Source of the DNA: Paenibacillus polysaccharolyticus
GTDB lineage: Bacteria; Bacillota; Bacilli; Paenibacillales; Paenibacillaceae
Direction of reading: 5' to 3'
Length of the DNA: 64,000 bases
Assembly (NCBI RefSeq): GCF_900102085.1
Contig: NZ_FMVM01000001.1
Location: forward strand, 310,001 to 374,000
Of this stretch, positions 19,597-29,130 are shown piece by piece (position 1 is the first letter of the stretch; every line of letters begins with the position of its first letter). The notes under the pieces are model-generated. The model saw only the letters and a list, made by a program, of their open reading frames with translations, was not told the DNA's origin and did no database searches. The position numbers were made by a program, and so were the translations under genes.

Positions 19597-20799
19597 TTAA
19601 TTCTTGTGTAATTGTTGTGGTCTCACGACTAATCGATTGACAATTTCTGCACAAACCAGCATAAGAACAAGTAGTACAAGCACAACAATCGGAAAAGAAG
19701 CCGTTCCTGCTTTCGATGCCAGCAATCCAAAAAGCGGCGGAAGCAATGTGGTGCCTGTATAAGCAACTGCCATCTGATAACCCATCAGTCTAGCTGCACT
19801 TCCTTTACCGAAACGGGTGGGGGTTTCATGCAAAAGTCCAGGATAGATTGGAGCCAATCCGAGGCCGATCAGTACCAAACCGCCAGCAGCAAACCCGGAA
19901 GACAAGGGCAGCAATAGGACAATTCCACCGATAATGGTGGTCCATTGACCGTAGCGGATGAGCAGCAGGTTAGATACCTTTAAGGTAATAAAGCCTGTAA
20001 TGAGCCTTCCGAATGTGATCCCCGCATAATAGAGCGAAACCCATCCTGCAGCCACTTCTGCCGAAACATTTCTTGTACCGACAAGATAACTAGCCCCCCA
20101 GAGTCCAACAGTCATTTCAACCCCACAATAGAACAGAAAAGCCAAAAGTGTAGGTTTAACCCCTTTTATATTCAGGAGCTTTGTCGTTAAGGTCTCGTCC
20201 GCTTCATCCACCGCTCTGCTGTCCAGCAGATTCGGAGTCTGGCGGGTCGCCGCCACTCGTTTCCACAATGGCAAAGTAAGTAGGAGCACAATGACCAGAC
20301 TAAATTGAATAACGGCAACGGCTGCGTACCCACCTCTCCAGGAGTGCTGACCTGCAATAGAAGCAGCCATGATGAACGGTCCCGTTGTTGCACCTACACC
20401 CCAGAAGCAATGCAGCCAGTTCATATGGTGAGCCCCGTAATGTTCTGCCACATAATGATTCAACGCCGCATCTACCGCACCCGCACCCAGTCCCAGCGGA
20501 ATAGCCAGCATAATAAACCAGACCAGGGAGGGAGCCATGGAAAATCCAAGCAGAGAAACGGCAGTGAGCAAACAACTAAGTAATGTAATGTTTCCTGTAC
20601 CCAGCTTGCGGATCATCCAACCGCTTGCGAGACTGGAGACGATCGTTCCAGCTGCAACAATCATGGATACAAGACCTGCTGCTCCAACCGAGGAGCCAAT
20701 CTCTGGCCATATGACCGGCCATGCAGAACCGAGCAAAGAATCCGGGAGTCCCAAACTGATAAATGCCAAATAGATGATCAATAAAAACCAGGTTGCCAA
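19597..20799 (-). CDS. MFS transporter
   Basis: About 400 residues with roughly 12 membrane helices, a major facilitator. The loop segment SGWMIRKLGTG matches the MFS signature after helix 2. It resembles the FucP/sugar-type or YfkF-like MFS group, and the substrate is not evident. The frame is open to an ATG at 20835 with no ribosome site. AGAGGAGG precedes the in-frame TTG at 20799 by seven bases, so translation probably starts there. A promoter and palindrome lie upstream, and a coupled 38-residue peptide and the ROK regulator lie downstream. Confidence 0.85.
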   Translation of the reverse strand: MATWFLLIIYLAFISLGLPDSLLGSAWPVIWPEIGSSVGAAGLVSMIVAAGTIVSSLASGWMIRKLGTGNITLLSCLLTAVSLLGFSMAPSLVWFIMLAIPLGLGAGAVDAALNHYVAEHYGAHHMNWLHCFWGVGATTGPFIMAASIAGQHSWRGGYAAVAVIQFSLVIVLLLTLPLWKRVAATRQTPNLLDSRAVDEADETLTTKLLNIKGVKPTLLAFLFYCGVEMTVGLWGASYLVGTRNVSAEVAAGWVSLYYAGITFGRLITGFITLKVSNLLLIRYGQWTTIIGGIVLLLPLSSGFAAGGLVLIGLGLAPIYPGLLHETPTRFGKGSAARLMGYQMAVAYTGTTLLPPLFGLLASKAGTASFPIVVLVLLVLMLVCAEIVNRLVVRPQQLHKN

Positions 20800-20844
20800 C
20801 GGCATTCCTCCTCTCAAGATGCGAATACTTTTCATAACTTAATA

Positions 20845-20900
20845 AATATACTTTATAAAGTGTATATTGTAAGTATGCAGACATCACATCTCCTTGTCAA
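20845..20900 (-). promoter_or_regulatory. MFS promoter with palindromic operator
   Basis: On the minus strand, TTGACA (20900-20895) and CATACT (20877-20872) are 17 bases apart. A 24-base palindrome at 20845-20868 (arms AATATAC and GTATATT around TTTATAAA) sits at the expected transcription start, where a repressor would block initiation. Its core resembles 18219-18234. Confidence 0.55.
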
Positions 20901-20950
20901 TATGAAAAATAAACCTCATCATTTAGACAAAGCACCGCCTTATCCTCTGA

Positions 20951-21438
20951 TTATATGCTGTATCTTCGTTGTATGTCAGGCAGTAAAGTAACCATCTGAA
21001 TACCCAGTCCCCAGGCAAAATAGAACAAATGAATGAGGGAAACAGTTTGAATAATGTACAGTTGCACGATGATCCAGATGAGCAGAGCATAACTCGTATA
21101 CAAGGAAAACGTCCACGCCCAGTAGCGTTTAGGGTAAAGATTTAACTTTTCCACTAATGTCCAATGAATTCTTCTCAGGAGAGCAATGCAAATAACGATA
21201 GGGAATAAACCAAGGACCAGTAACAAGATCATTCCAGGAATTAAAAAATCGGAAAAAGGAGAGCGTTCCAGTAGAGAAACAGGCATATTCAACATTTTCC
21301 CCGACGGATCTAAGATCAGCATGAACCCCCCAATCACTGCTCCAAGCCCCAGCAAGCCATGCATCGCTGCAAGAAGATATGATTTATCTGAGTTGTTTGA
21401 GTTTCCTGAATTTCCTGAGTTTTCTGATCGATCTGTCA
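20951..21438 (-). CDS. Four-helix membrane protein of unknown function
   Basis: 162 residues. A low-complexity Asn/Ser-rich start (SENSGNSGNSNNSDKS) is followed by four hydrophobic segments (about 20-45, 70-95, 110-130 and 137-155). The frame extends to 21712, but GAAGGGAGCGG before the ATG at 21438 supports the shorter form, and the upstream part reads as non-coding. I do not recognise a family. It stands alone between the MFS gene and a divergent small gene. Confidence 0.6.
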
Positions 21439-21581
21439 TTGCGAACCGCTCCCTTCGTATTCTCAATTTGCACAGGCCACTGAAATAAATGGACTTACTG
21501 TGCCATCTTCTCACAAATAGACGAATAAACCTGTGCTTATTTTCACGGGTAGGGTTAATGCAATTCATTATATGGTAAAAC

Positions 21582-21610
21582 TTGATAAAAGAACGTATGT
21601 TCGGTATAAT
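21582..21610 (+). promoter_or_regulatory. Sigma-A promoter for the small basic protein
   Basis: TTGATA (21582-21587) and TATAAT (21605-21610) with a 17-base spacer, 34 bases before the ATG at 21645. Confidence 0.75.
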
Positions 21611-21644
21611 GGTTTTATACACTGAATGAGCGAGGCATAATACG

Positions 21645-21845
21645 ATGGACGACAAATTTATCAAGGAATTACGTAAGATCAGCCGCGACGACAGACGCCG
21701 CTCCGAGTTCATGATTCAGGGCATGAAGGAAACATTACAGGAACGCAAAGAGGAAGGTTTGCTAAAGCGATGGATGCGGCGGCGAAAGACGAAAAAAAAC
21801 ATCTCTGAGCGATTTAGCTCTGATACCTCTTCAAGTCATAAATAG
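21645..21845 (+). CDS. Small highly basic hypothetical protein
   Basis: 66 residues, very rich in Lys and Arg (LLKRWMRRRKTKKN), probably helical, with no membrane segment. A near-perfect promoter upstream and a terminator hairpin downstream bracket it as a single-gene transcript, which argues it is real despite its size. GAGCGAGG is a modest ribosome site. Nucleic-acid or ribosome binding is possible from the charge only. Confidence 0.6.
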   Translation: MDDKFIKELRKISRDDRRRSEFMIQGMKETLQERKEEGLLKRWMRRRKTKKNISERFSSDTSSSHK

Positions 21846-21862
21846 ATAGAATTCAACCAAAG

Positions 21863-21885
21863 AAGGAGGCTTGTTAAGCCTCCTT
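21863..21885 (+). terminator. Terminator hairpin
   Basis: AAGGAGGCT pairs with AGCCTCCTT around a TTGT loop, followed by TTGATTC. It follows the small basic gene and precedes the convergent cyclase gene. Confidence 0.65.
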
Positions 21886-21947
21886 TGATTCACTACATAT
21901 TTTTCAATGTTATAGCCGCTTGCACTTACGTTTTGGTCTGTAGAACT

Positions 21948-22685
21948 TTAAGGCAGAATAGCAAACGAGCGCACCGGGAATCCTGATGCTTTCTCCGCTT
22001 TCGGAACGATATTGAAGATGACGGCTCCTTTAGCGGGAACCTGATCCAGATTTGTTAACAATTCTACCTGATATGTGTCCTGTGCGAGCACATAATACTC
22101 CGCTAACAAGGCACCGTTCTTCTGATAATCTACCGCGGCATCTGTATCAAACGTTTCGTGACCGATCGCTTGAATATTGCGTTCTTCGAACAGGAACGTC
22201 AGGGCCGCAACAGACCATCCGGGTGCATGGCTGTTCTCATCGGCATCCTTATTGTCAAAGTCTTCATGATTCGGCCAGCGTTTACTCCAATCGGTTCGCA
22301 GAGCTACGAAGCTGCCTGCTTCAATCTTGCCATGCTCCCGCTCGAATTCGAGGATATGCTCCACTTCCAAGGTAAAATCGGGATTGTTCTTCACTTCAAC
22401 AGACTGATCGATTACAACGAGCGGTAACACTAGTTCTTTAAGTCCTAGTTCATCCAAGTAACGTGTATCACGAACAAAATGAATCGGTGCATCCAGATGG
22501 GTGCCGTACTGGCCCGGGAACTTGAAGCTTTGAGCGAAGAAACCTTGATCGTGGTTAAACAGGGTATCAAACTCCGCAGCATCAAAGGCAGAGAAATGCG
22601 GCGATGCCGGACCGAAGGTATGAGTCAGATCTACCCATTTCTTTTCTTTCAACAGCTGAATGGCTTGCATAAGTTCATTGTTCAT
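21948..22685 (-). CDS. Cyclase family protein (kynurenine formamidase-like metal hydrolase)
   Basis: About 245 residues. It has the cyclase-family metal motif YGTHLDAPIHF and the C-terminal segment IQAIGHETFDTDA with its His and Glu. The family includes kynurenine formamidase and isatin hydrolase, which open N-acyl bonds with a Mn/Zn centre. The substrate here is not defined by context. The frame opens at a GTG (22724); the ATG at 22685 is preceded by GAGGTGAAACGG and is favoured. Confidence 0.85.
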   Translation of the reverse strand: MNNELMQAIQLLKEKKWVDLTHTFGPASPHFSAFDAAEFDTLFNHDQGFFAQSFKFPGQYGTHLDAPIHFVRDTRYLDELGLKELVLPLVVIDQSVEVKNNPDFTLEVEHILEFEREHGKIEAGSFVALRTDWSKRWPNHEDFDNKDADENSHAPGWSVAALTFLFEERNIQAIGHETFDTDAAVDYQKNGALLAEYYVLAQDTYQVELLTNLDQVPAKGAVIFNIVPKAEKASGFPVRSFAILP

Positions 22686-22858
22686 CCGTTTCACCTCATA
22701 TACAGAATGGAAACAATTTCCCACTATTATATCTCAACGCTGCACATTGGTGAAGAAGCTGATTTAATTTGTTAGAAGGTACAATTGTCGCAAGATCAAC
22801 GGTACAATATTGATTACATCTTTGCAGCGATTATTCAAGACAATTTCTCCTGCACAAG

Positions 22859-23725
22859 TTCACCAAACAAGACAAAGCTCAAGTAGTCTATGAACTAAGG
22901 AATGAATTTTCAGTGAAAGCATTTCTACAGCTAGCAGATATCCCTCGTAGCACGTATTATTACGTCATAAAAGCGTTTGGTACGGTAGACAAGGATTTAG
23001 AGCTAAAAGACATGATACAAGCGATTTATAAGGAGCATTAGGGGCGCTATGGTTATCGTCGTATTCGCGATGAGTTAACCAATCGTGGACACCGTGTGAA
23101 TCATAAAAAGGTACAGCGTTTGATGAAAGTATTGGGATTAAAATGTTTGGTACGTGTGAAGAAATATCGTTCGTATAAAGGGACAATTGGCAAGATTGCC
23201 CAGAACCTATTAGAACGCAATTTCTACGCTGAGAGGCCAAACGAGAAGTGGGTTACGGACATTACAGAGTTTAAATTGTTCGGAGGAAAACTATATTTAT
23301 CTCCCATACTTGATCTGTATAACGGAGAAATTATTACATATACGATGGGTTCAAGACCGGTCTACTCGCTTATTTCCACGATGTTAGATCAAGCATTTTG
23401 CAGTTTAACAAAAGAAGATAAACTCCTTATCCATTCAGATCAAGGCTGGCACTACCAGATGAGACCTTATCGTCATGCCCTTGAAAAACGTGGCATTACG
23501 CTAAGTATATCTCGTAAAGGGAACTGCTGCGATAACGCCGTCATGGAGAACTTCTTTGGCATCATGAAATCCGAGTTTTTGTATTTAAAGCCATTTGAAA
23601 ATATCTCGCATTTTAAACAAGAACTATCCAAATAAATCGATTATTACAACAACAAACGCATTAAGGCAAAACTAAAAGGCATGAGTCCGGTACGGTACGG
23701 GATTCATGCCCAACAAGTTGCTTAA
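22859..23725 (+). pseudogene. Dead IS3-family transposase (orfB)
   Basis: A DDE transposase of the IS3/IS150 type, readable in one frame across 867 bases but broken twice. A TAG at 23039-23041 interrupts EH-x-GRYGYRRI, where a Lys is expected. A TAA at 23633-23635 replaces Tyr in ELSK-x-IDYYNNKRI, before the true end at 23723. The catalytic region is otherwise preserved (EKWVTDITEFKLF, LIHSDQGWHY, NAVMENFFGIMKSEF). The likely right end is near 23735-23760 (TGTCTAACTTTACGGGATCA). No orfA and no clear left end are present, so the copy is truncated and cannot move. Confidence 0.88.
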
Positions 23726-23801
23726 AAATGTAATCTGTCTAACTTTACGGGATCACTTCATTATAAAACGGTTGAATCTGAACCATGATCGTCTCAAACC
23801 T

Positions 23802-24239
23802 TTATCTAGGCTGAGATACTCGCTCTGAATCTTTAGCTATAACCATGACACTATAAGAATTATACGAATACATATGCTTAAGCATGGTCTGCTTCTGCGG
23901 AGGTGAGAGTGACAAATATGTAGGGCAGGCTTTAAATGAGCGGTGTTCATCAAAGTATTGAATGACAGCATTAGTTTCTTCAGTTGTAACATCACCTGTT
24001 TCTCGTCTTCTCTTCGCATCGCTTTTCGCGAATAAAGAATCAACCCACGCTCGATATTTACGCTCATTGTTAGGATTATCAAAATACTTATTGATTGGCC
24101 ATAGTATAAGGCCAGCTACACCGCATAAAAGAAGCATAATAGGAATACTCAATAGGAGTAAAGAACCAAAACCATAGGCGATAAATATACCTAGAGTTGG
24201 TGCAAAAAAAAGAAATAATAGAATGACAATAACTAACAT
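23802..24239 (-). CDS. Hypothetical membrane-anchored protein
   Basis: 145 residues. Two N-terminal hydrophobic helices (about 1-22 and 27-48, the second ending LCGVAGLILWPIN) are followed by a soluble charged tail with Tyr and His rich segments. GAAGGAGATAGG precedes the ATG at 24239; the frame extends six codons further to a TTG that overlaps that ribosome site. It is AT-rich, lies next to the IS remnant, and I recognise no family. Confidence 0.55.
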   Translation of the reverse strand: MLVIVILLFLFFAPTLGIFIAYGFGSLLLLSIPIMLLLCGVAGLILWPINKYFDNPNNERKYRAWVDSLFAKSDAKRRRETGDVTTEETNAVIQYFDEHRSFKACPTYLSLSPPQKQTMLKHMYSYNSYSVMVIAKDSERVSQPR

Positions 24240-25054
24240 GATTCCTATCTCCTTCAAATTTGAGATTTAAACACATCATTAATCTTATTACATAGCTTCG
24301 TTGATAAGCAATATAGAAAAATTGCTGCATAAGATCTAATTGTGGGTGACATCCCTCTCACCCCTACTAATTATCTATTTACGACTAAAATATAGCACTT
24401 TATTAAAGATGATATCCCTTGGATTCATGATCTAAAGTTAGAAAACCATATCTTACAAAGAGGATTAACAAAAAAACTTCAAGCCTCAAGCTCAGTACCA
24501 TTATTAAGAAGAAAGGGTTCAATTTCCGTCTCCTAATGGCATCGCCTTTTAATCACATCTCAGAACAATATTAAGGGGTTGAGCCGCTCTGGCTTAAGAC
24601 AATCATTCGCCCTCTCGTCCCAATCCTCATAGATGTCGTCATATTAGCTCAATGTAACTCTCAGTTCTACGAGCAGCTCTGGTCTCGATCTCATTTTTGT
24701 GACCACATGCCGTGTGCAAATACCATTGTTACCTAACCAATTTTATCAAACAATTCATTTGGCATGATTAATACAGCCTGTTTTTTCAGAAATACTCTTA
24801 TTCACAGTCCGAGTGTCCATCTTCGCTGAAGAATATTTACCCACCATATTACATTGATCTTTGTCAAACTCCGCAAACTGCATATAACCAAACAAGAAAG
24901 ACAAAAAAGCCGCTCTCCTTTTTGGAGAACGGCGTTTAATTTTCTGATTGAATTTTAGGGTAGGTCAACAAAAGTCATTCATTAAATCGATTGATTTGTT
25001 CAATCAATCGGGCCCACATCCTCGACCTCTCAAGTTACAATCACCCTTTCCAGA
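24240..25054. other. Gene-poor stretch beside the IS remnant
   Basis: About 815 bases with many stops in all frames and no ribosome site with a credible frame. The only clear feature is the terminator at 24903-24933. The composition is AT-rich. It may be decayed sequence left by past insertion; no recognisable protein remnant was found. Confidence 0.5.
24903..24933 (-). terminator. Terminator after the alcohol dehydrogenase-like gene
   Basis: GCCGCTCTCC (24909-24918) pairs with GGAGAACGGC (24924-24933). On the minus strand the stem is followed by TTTTTTG. It ends transcription of the gene at 25055-25981. Confidence 0.85.
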
Positions 25055-25981
25055 CTAATCCGCAATAATGATCAGTTTGCCCCGTGTATGGTGGGATTCA
25101 CTTTTTTCATGAGCATCGCGCAAACCTTGCTCCGTGAGCGGATACGTCTCATCAATGATTGATTTCAGTTTTCCCGCAGCCGCAAGTTCGGCCAACTGTT
25201 CCAGTTGATCTCCCTTCGGCTCCATCATGAACACGTTACCCGTCACGCCAGCTTCCTTCGCCAGTTGTTCATCCGGCTGTTGTACAAGAGATACGAGACG
25301 TCCTCCAGATTTTAACACCTTGAAGCTGTCTCGCTGGATGTCACCACCCATCGTATCCAGGACAACATCGTAGTCTGAGAGGATCTGTGAGAAATCCTGT
25401 TCTTTATAATTAATGAAATGATCCACACCCAACGAGCGGAGCAGTTCTTCGTTTGCTGCACTCGCCGTGGAAGCCACTTCAGCGCCCAACGATTTGGCAA
25501 TTTGAATGGCATATGTGCCTACTCCACCAGCACCGGCATGTATGAGCACCTTTTGCCCTTTGCCCAAACGACCATGATCGACCAGCGCCTGCCAAGCTGT
25601 CATCGCGGCGAGTGGAATCGCTGCTGCTTCCTCAAAGCTGAGTTGCTCGGGAATGCGAGCAACGATATCTGCATCTACAGCAACATATTCCGCGTAGGTT
25701 CCGAATTGACGTGGGCGGGCGAATACCCGATCACCTTCTCTGAACCGCGTGACATTCGAACCTACTTCAGCCACAGTTCCTGCAACATCGCCGCCCAGAA
25801 TCATCGGCAACTGATCCGCAGCTTCTTTCAAGTGACCTTGTCTGATTTTGAAATCCACCGGATTGACTGATGTGGCATGTGTTCGGATAAGCACCTGATT
25901 GACTCCACATGATGGCTTGGCTACTTCTTGTTCCTTCAATTGTTCGGGTCCGCCAAATGCTTCAATGACAATAGCTTTCAT
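25055..25981 (-). CDS. Zinc-independent quinone oxidoreductase-type alcohol dehydrogenase
   Basis: 308 residues of the MDR superfamily, QOR/zeta-crystallin-like branch. It starts MKAIVIEAFGGPEQLKEQEV. The nucleotide-binding motif AGAGGVGTYAIQIAKSLGA and the segment ILGGDVAGTV are present, and the zinc-binding cysteines are missing. Such enzymes reduce quinones or alpha,beta-unsaturated carbonyls with NADPH. The frame runs to 26002, but the family start is at the ATG at 25981. It is a single gene with its own terminator. Confidence 0.88.
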   Translation of the reverse strand: MKAIVIEAFGGPEQLKEQEVAKPSCGVNQVLIRTHATSVNPVDFKIRQGHLKEAADQLPMILGGDVAGTVAEVGSNVTRFREGDRVFARPRQFGTYAEYVAVDADIVARIPEQLSFEEAAAIPLAAMTAWQALVDHGRLGKGQKVLIHAGAGGVGTYAIQIAKSLGAEVASTASAANEELLRSLGVDHFINYKEQDFSQILSDYDVVLDTMGGDIQRDSFKVLKSGGRLVSLVQQPDEQLAKEAGVTGNVFMMEPKGDQLEQLAELAAAGKLKSIIDETYPLTEQGLRDAHEKSESHHTRGKLIIIAD

Positions 25982-26189
25982 TAAAGATCCCAGCCTTTCC
26001 ATTAGATTATCATTATGCTATCTCTCCATTCATTACCCCTTCCCATTGGTCACTTGACCTATTCATTCAAAATTCATAACAATCCGGGATTCCTATACAG
26101 TTCAACAATCGTGATATAATGTCGATTATCGATTATGTTAAACCTTAGTCCATTACTTAATCCAAAAATTGAAGAAGCGAGGTAACCAT

Positions 26190-27068
26190 ATGGAGGTTGA
26201 AGTGAATACATTACATGCATTTTCGGACAAAGCTCTTGGTGGAAATCCCGCAGGGGTTGTTTTACAAGCAGCGCATTTGTCTGAATCCCAGATGCAGGAG
26301 GTTGCCAGACAAGTCGGATTTTCCGAGACTGCGTTTGTTATGCCATCGGATCAGGCTGATTTCAAAGTGCGTTTCTTCACTCCAAGTGACGAAGTTGATC
26401 TCTGCGGGCATGCCACGATTGCTTTATTTTATCTAATGAAGACACAGCATCTCGTTGATGTTGGTACATATACACTGGAGACACTAGCCGGAATTCTTAA
26501 AGTCGTTATTGAAGTCAATGGAGAAGTCTATCTGTCTCAGACGTTGCCGGAGTTTGGGGAGATTGTCGATCGACAGCAGATTGCCGATTCGTTACGTATT
26601 TCTACAGAAGAATTGCATTCTGAACTGCCTGTACAGATTGTGTCCACCGGACTACCAGATATCATGATAGCCGTTAAAGATATTGATGTTCTAACCAAAA
26701 TTGATCCTGACTTCCAGCGTATCACAGAAATAAGCAGGGCTCATCATGCCATCGGTTATCACGTATTTACACTCGAATCAAATGTTATGGACGTTTTGAC
26801 AGAATGTCGTAATTTTGCACCACTGTATGATATACCGGAAGAGAGCGCAACGGGCACATCCAATGGCGCCATGCTCTGTTATTTGTATCTTTACAACCAG
26901 CTCACAGCTCCTCTTCATCACACGTACACAATTAGACAGGGGTACACTATGAACTGTCCCTCCGAGATCCGAGCCAGATTAACTTTGGACAGCTTCAATA
27001 AAATTACTCAGATTCAGGTTGGCGGTAGCGCAATTCATATCAAAAACATTATCATTCACCTCCCTTAA
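26190..27068 (+). CDS. PhzF-family protein
   Basis: 292 residues of the PhzF/diaminopimelate-epimerase-like fold. Family segments are present: NTLHAFSDKALGGNPAGVVL, GFSETAFVMPS, FFTPSDEVDLCGHATIA and ESATGTSNGAMLCYL. The glutamate in FSETAF is the usual catalytic acid. The reaction is unknown for most members; PhzF itself isomerises a phenazine precursor, but no phenazine genes are here. The ATG at 26190 follows GCGAGGT; an upstream in-frame TTG (26169) is less likely. Confidence 0.88.
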   Translation: MEVEVNTLHAFSDKALGGNPAGVVLQAAHLSESQMQEVARQVGFSETAFVMPSDQADFKVRFFTPSDEVDLCGHATIALFYLMKTQHLVDVGTYTLETLAGILKVVIEVNGEVYLSQTLPEFGEIVDRQQIADSLRISTEELHSELPVQIVSTGLPDIMIAVKDIDVLTKIDPDFQRITEISRAHHAIGYHVFTLESNVMDVLTECRNFAPLYDIPEESATGTSNGAMLCYLYLYNQLTAPLHHTYTIRQGYTMNCPSEIRARLTLDSFNKITQIQVGGSAIHIKNIIIHLP

Positions 27069-27159
27069 AGGGAGGTGTTATCCGTAATAAGCATAGTGAA
27101 CTATGTATTTCATGCAATATCATATCCTTCATTCCATAAATCAGGGCACGTTATGAAAG

Positions 27160-28107
27160 CTAATGAATTTTTCGCAAAAATCTTAAAACCGCTTCTTCCA
27201 ATTGCCTCAAACCCGGTTGCTCTATCGGAAAATGACCTGCTCCCTCCAAAATTACACACTCCTTCTCCACGGTCAGACGATCAAAAAAGGGTTGACTGAA
27301 GTGTAAGGGAGTCATCGGGTCTATCTCAGGATGAACTAGCAAAACCGGGCACTGACTGAATTGATCAGGGCTCACTTCTGGCGTTTTATTCAGGAAAGTT
27401 CTTAATAATTCCAGAGGAACAGACGTGGCCGCCGCCTGTGGATCATTCATAATGAGACGGGTCAGGTCCTTGTTGTTCGTAATCAGATCCATTCGAGAAA
27501 CCCGTTTAACCGAGATTCGTACAGCATCTAATACACCAGGGAAAAGATCCATCATACGTTTACCTGCACGACTGACGAACTGATTCGGAGCAATCTGATC
27601 ACGCATATGTGGATCACTCGTATCTACAAAGGTTGTTGCAATTAATCCCTTCACTTGTTTGTTCCTTGCACTGACATGATAGGCCAACATGCCTCCAATG
27701 CTACTCCCCAATACAACGAAAGGTTTGCCATCTTTTTCATACTCCCTCTCCATAAGGGCATCTAACAGCGTAATCCATAACTCATAGTTCATCCGCGTGC
27801 CGTGCAGTGCGTAGCTTAGACCGTACGGCGGCAGATCAGGTGATATCACCTCGTATCCATGTTGCTGTAGCATTCGTGCATAGGGAGCGAGTAACCTGCC
27901 ATTCCCCCCGGCACCATGAATAAACATTATTTTGATAGGTGATTCTGGCACGAGTAAACGGTCAATGTGAAGATGGATTCCATGGCTTTCCCACCACTCC
28001 TCCTCCGGGCAGTTGTTTACATCCAACCTGACTCCTTCGGGAAAAAATGACTGATATTGCTTCCAATATAAATGTGTTGTTCTATAAGAAGGCAAGCTTT
28101 TTCGCAT
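27160..28107 (-). CDS. Alpha/beta hydrolase
   Basis: 315 residues. The oxyanion motif FIHGAGGNGRLL, the nucleophile motif VLGSSIGGML (GxSxG with Ser), the acidic residue in LLVHPEIDPMTP and the His in EGAGHFP form a complete catalytic set. No signal peptide is present, so it is probably cytosolic. The substrate is unknown. AAAAGGAGCG precedes the ATG. It is transcribed towards the convergent PhzF-family gene. Confidence 0.82.
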   Translation of the reverse strand: MRKSLPSYRTTHLYWKQYQSFFPEGVRLDVNNCPEEEWWESHGIHLHIDRLLVPESPIKIMFIHGAGGNGRLLAPYARMLQQHGYEVISPDLPPYGLSYALHGTRMNYELWITLLDALMEREYEKDGKPFVVLGSSIGGMLAYHVSARNKQVKGLIATTFVDTSDPHMRDQIAPNQFVSRAGKRMMDLFPGVLDAVRISVKRVSRMDLITNNKDLTRLIMNDPQAAATSVPLELLRTFLNKTPEVSPDQFSQCPVLLVHPEIDPMTPLHFSQPFFDRLTVEKECVILEGAGHFPIEQPGLRQLEEAVLRFLRKIH

Positions 28108-28130
28108 ATGTACGCTCCTTTTTCTACATC

Positions 28131-28153
28131 AAAAAAGCCGTACGATGTACGAC
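28131..28153 (-). terminator. Terminator after the expansin gene
   Basis: GTCGTAC and GTACGGC arms (28153-28137 on the minus strand) followed by TTTTTTG, just after the expansin gene and before the hydrolase start. Confidence 0.75.
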
Positions 28154-28199
28154 TTTAAGACTCATCCACGATCATACTTATTTTGATGCCACACTTCAT

Positions 28200-28916
28200 T
28201 TAATCCGGGAACTGCACGTTACCCGGTACGATATATGCACCGCCTGATCCATCGTTTGGCAGAGCCGGAATGGAATCATACACCACTTTACCACGGATAT
28301 CGGTGATCCGAATACTTAATTGTTCCTTACCTAATCCCGTGCCAAGGAAATGGTTATAATCCTGTTTTTCGAGATTAAGCCATGAGCCGTTCTTCTGCTT
28401 CACTTCAAACTTCAGCACCGGATATTTATGATGACGGACTTGAATGGCTGCCCACCACTGACTGCTACCTTCCTTGATCCGATAAGATACGTTCCCTTTG
28501 ATCGGAGCTTTGACCACTTTCCAGCTGATATTGATCTTCCCTGCTTTGGGATCTCCAATCTGGTTGAACGCATTCGGTGAGAGATCTAGAGCTCCACTAG
28601 CTCCTTCCGGATATAAATCGGTTACATATACCACGGTTTTCCCTTTGGGCCCCTGTACTTCCAGATAGGCTCCGGCTAAAGCAGCTTTGACACCATTATA
28701 ATTAAGCTGGTATGGATTGAGCGCGGTAATCTTCATGTCTGCTGGAATCGGATCCAGCAATACAGCACCGCCCGAGTATCCCGAGCCCGTGTATGTTGCA
28801 TACCCTTGATATGTATCATTCCAAGCAGCAGATGCAGGTAAAGCGAACAAAATAAGACCGAGCAGTATACCTGTGGCAGACCTTCTGAAACGCTGGAATC
28901 TACTTTTCTTGCTCAT
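28200..28916 (-). CDS. exlX: Bacterial expansin (EXLX1/YoaJ-like)
   Basis: A 238-residue secreted protein with a signal peptide ending near ASAAW. Domain D1 has the key segments GYATYTGSGYSGG and VYVTDLYPEGASGALDLSP, whose Asp residues are needed in B. subtilis EXLX1. Domain D2 (CBM63) shows the aromatic cellulose-binding surface in SSQWWAAIQVRHHKYPVLKF. Expansins loosen cellulose-xyloglucan networks without hydrolysis and help root colonisation. This fits the plant-polymer theme of the window (arabinogalactan locus, beta-glucoside locus). AGGGAGG precedes the ATG, and the gene stands alone between terminators. Confidence 0.93.
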   Translation of the reverse strand: MSKKSRFQRFRRSATGILLGLILFALPASAAWNDTYQGYATYTGSGYSGGAVLLDPIPADMKITALNPYQLNYNGVKAALAGAYLEVQGPKGKTVVYVTDLYPEGASGALDLSPNAFNQIGDPKAGKINISWKVVKAPIKGNVSYRIKEGSSQWWAAIQVRHHKYPVLKFEVKQKNGSWLNLEKQDYNHFLGTGLGKEQLSIRITDIRGKVVYDSIPALPNDGSGGAYIVPGNVQFPD

Positions 28917-29070
28917 TGTGTTATTCCCTCCCTATCATTTTGGCTGTGATTCTAAAATATAGCTCTTCCTTGTCACAGACAACGAATAACATTATTTTAC
29001 ATAATTTTTAAAATATTTAAATATATTTTCGAAAAATCACATCTAAAGTCCTGCTTTATATCGCATAAAA

Positions 29071-29121
29071 AAGCGCCGCACTTGGGAGAACATTCATTCT
29101 CCAGCAACGTGCGACGCGCTT
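29071..29121 (-). terminator. Terminator of the KhtTU-like operon
   Basis: A long stem pairing AAGCGCCGCACTTG (29071-29084) with CAACGTGCGACGCGCTT (29105-29121), followed on the minus strand by TTTTTTATG. It ends the operon at 29131-31363. Confidence 0.85.
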
Positions 29122-29130
29122 CTCTAACCC

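Noticed and set aside
24340..24900. Decayed coding sequence beside the IS remnant
   Set aside because: Translated in all frames by eye, with stops throughout and no family segment recognised.
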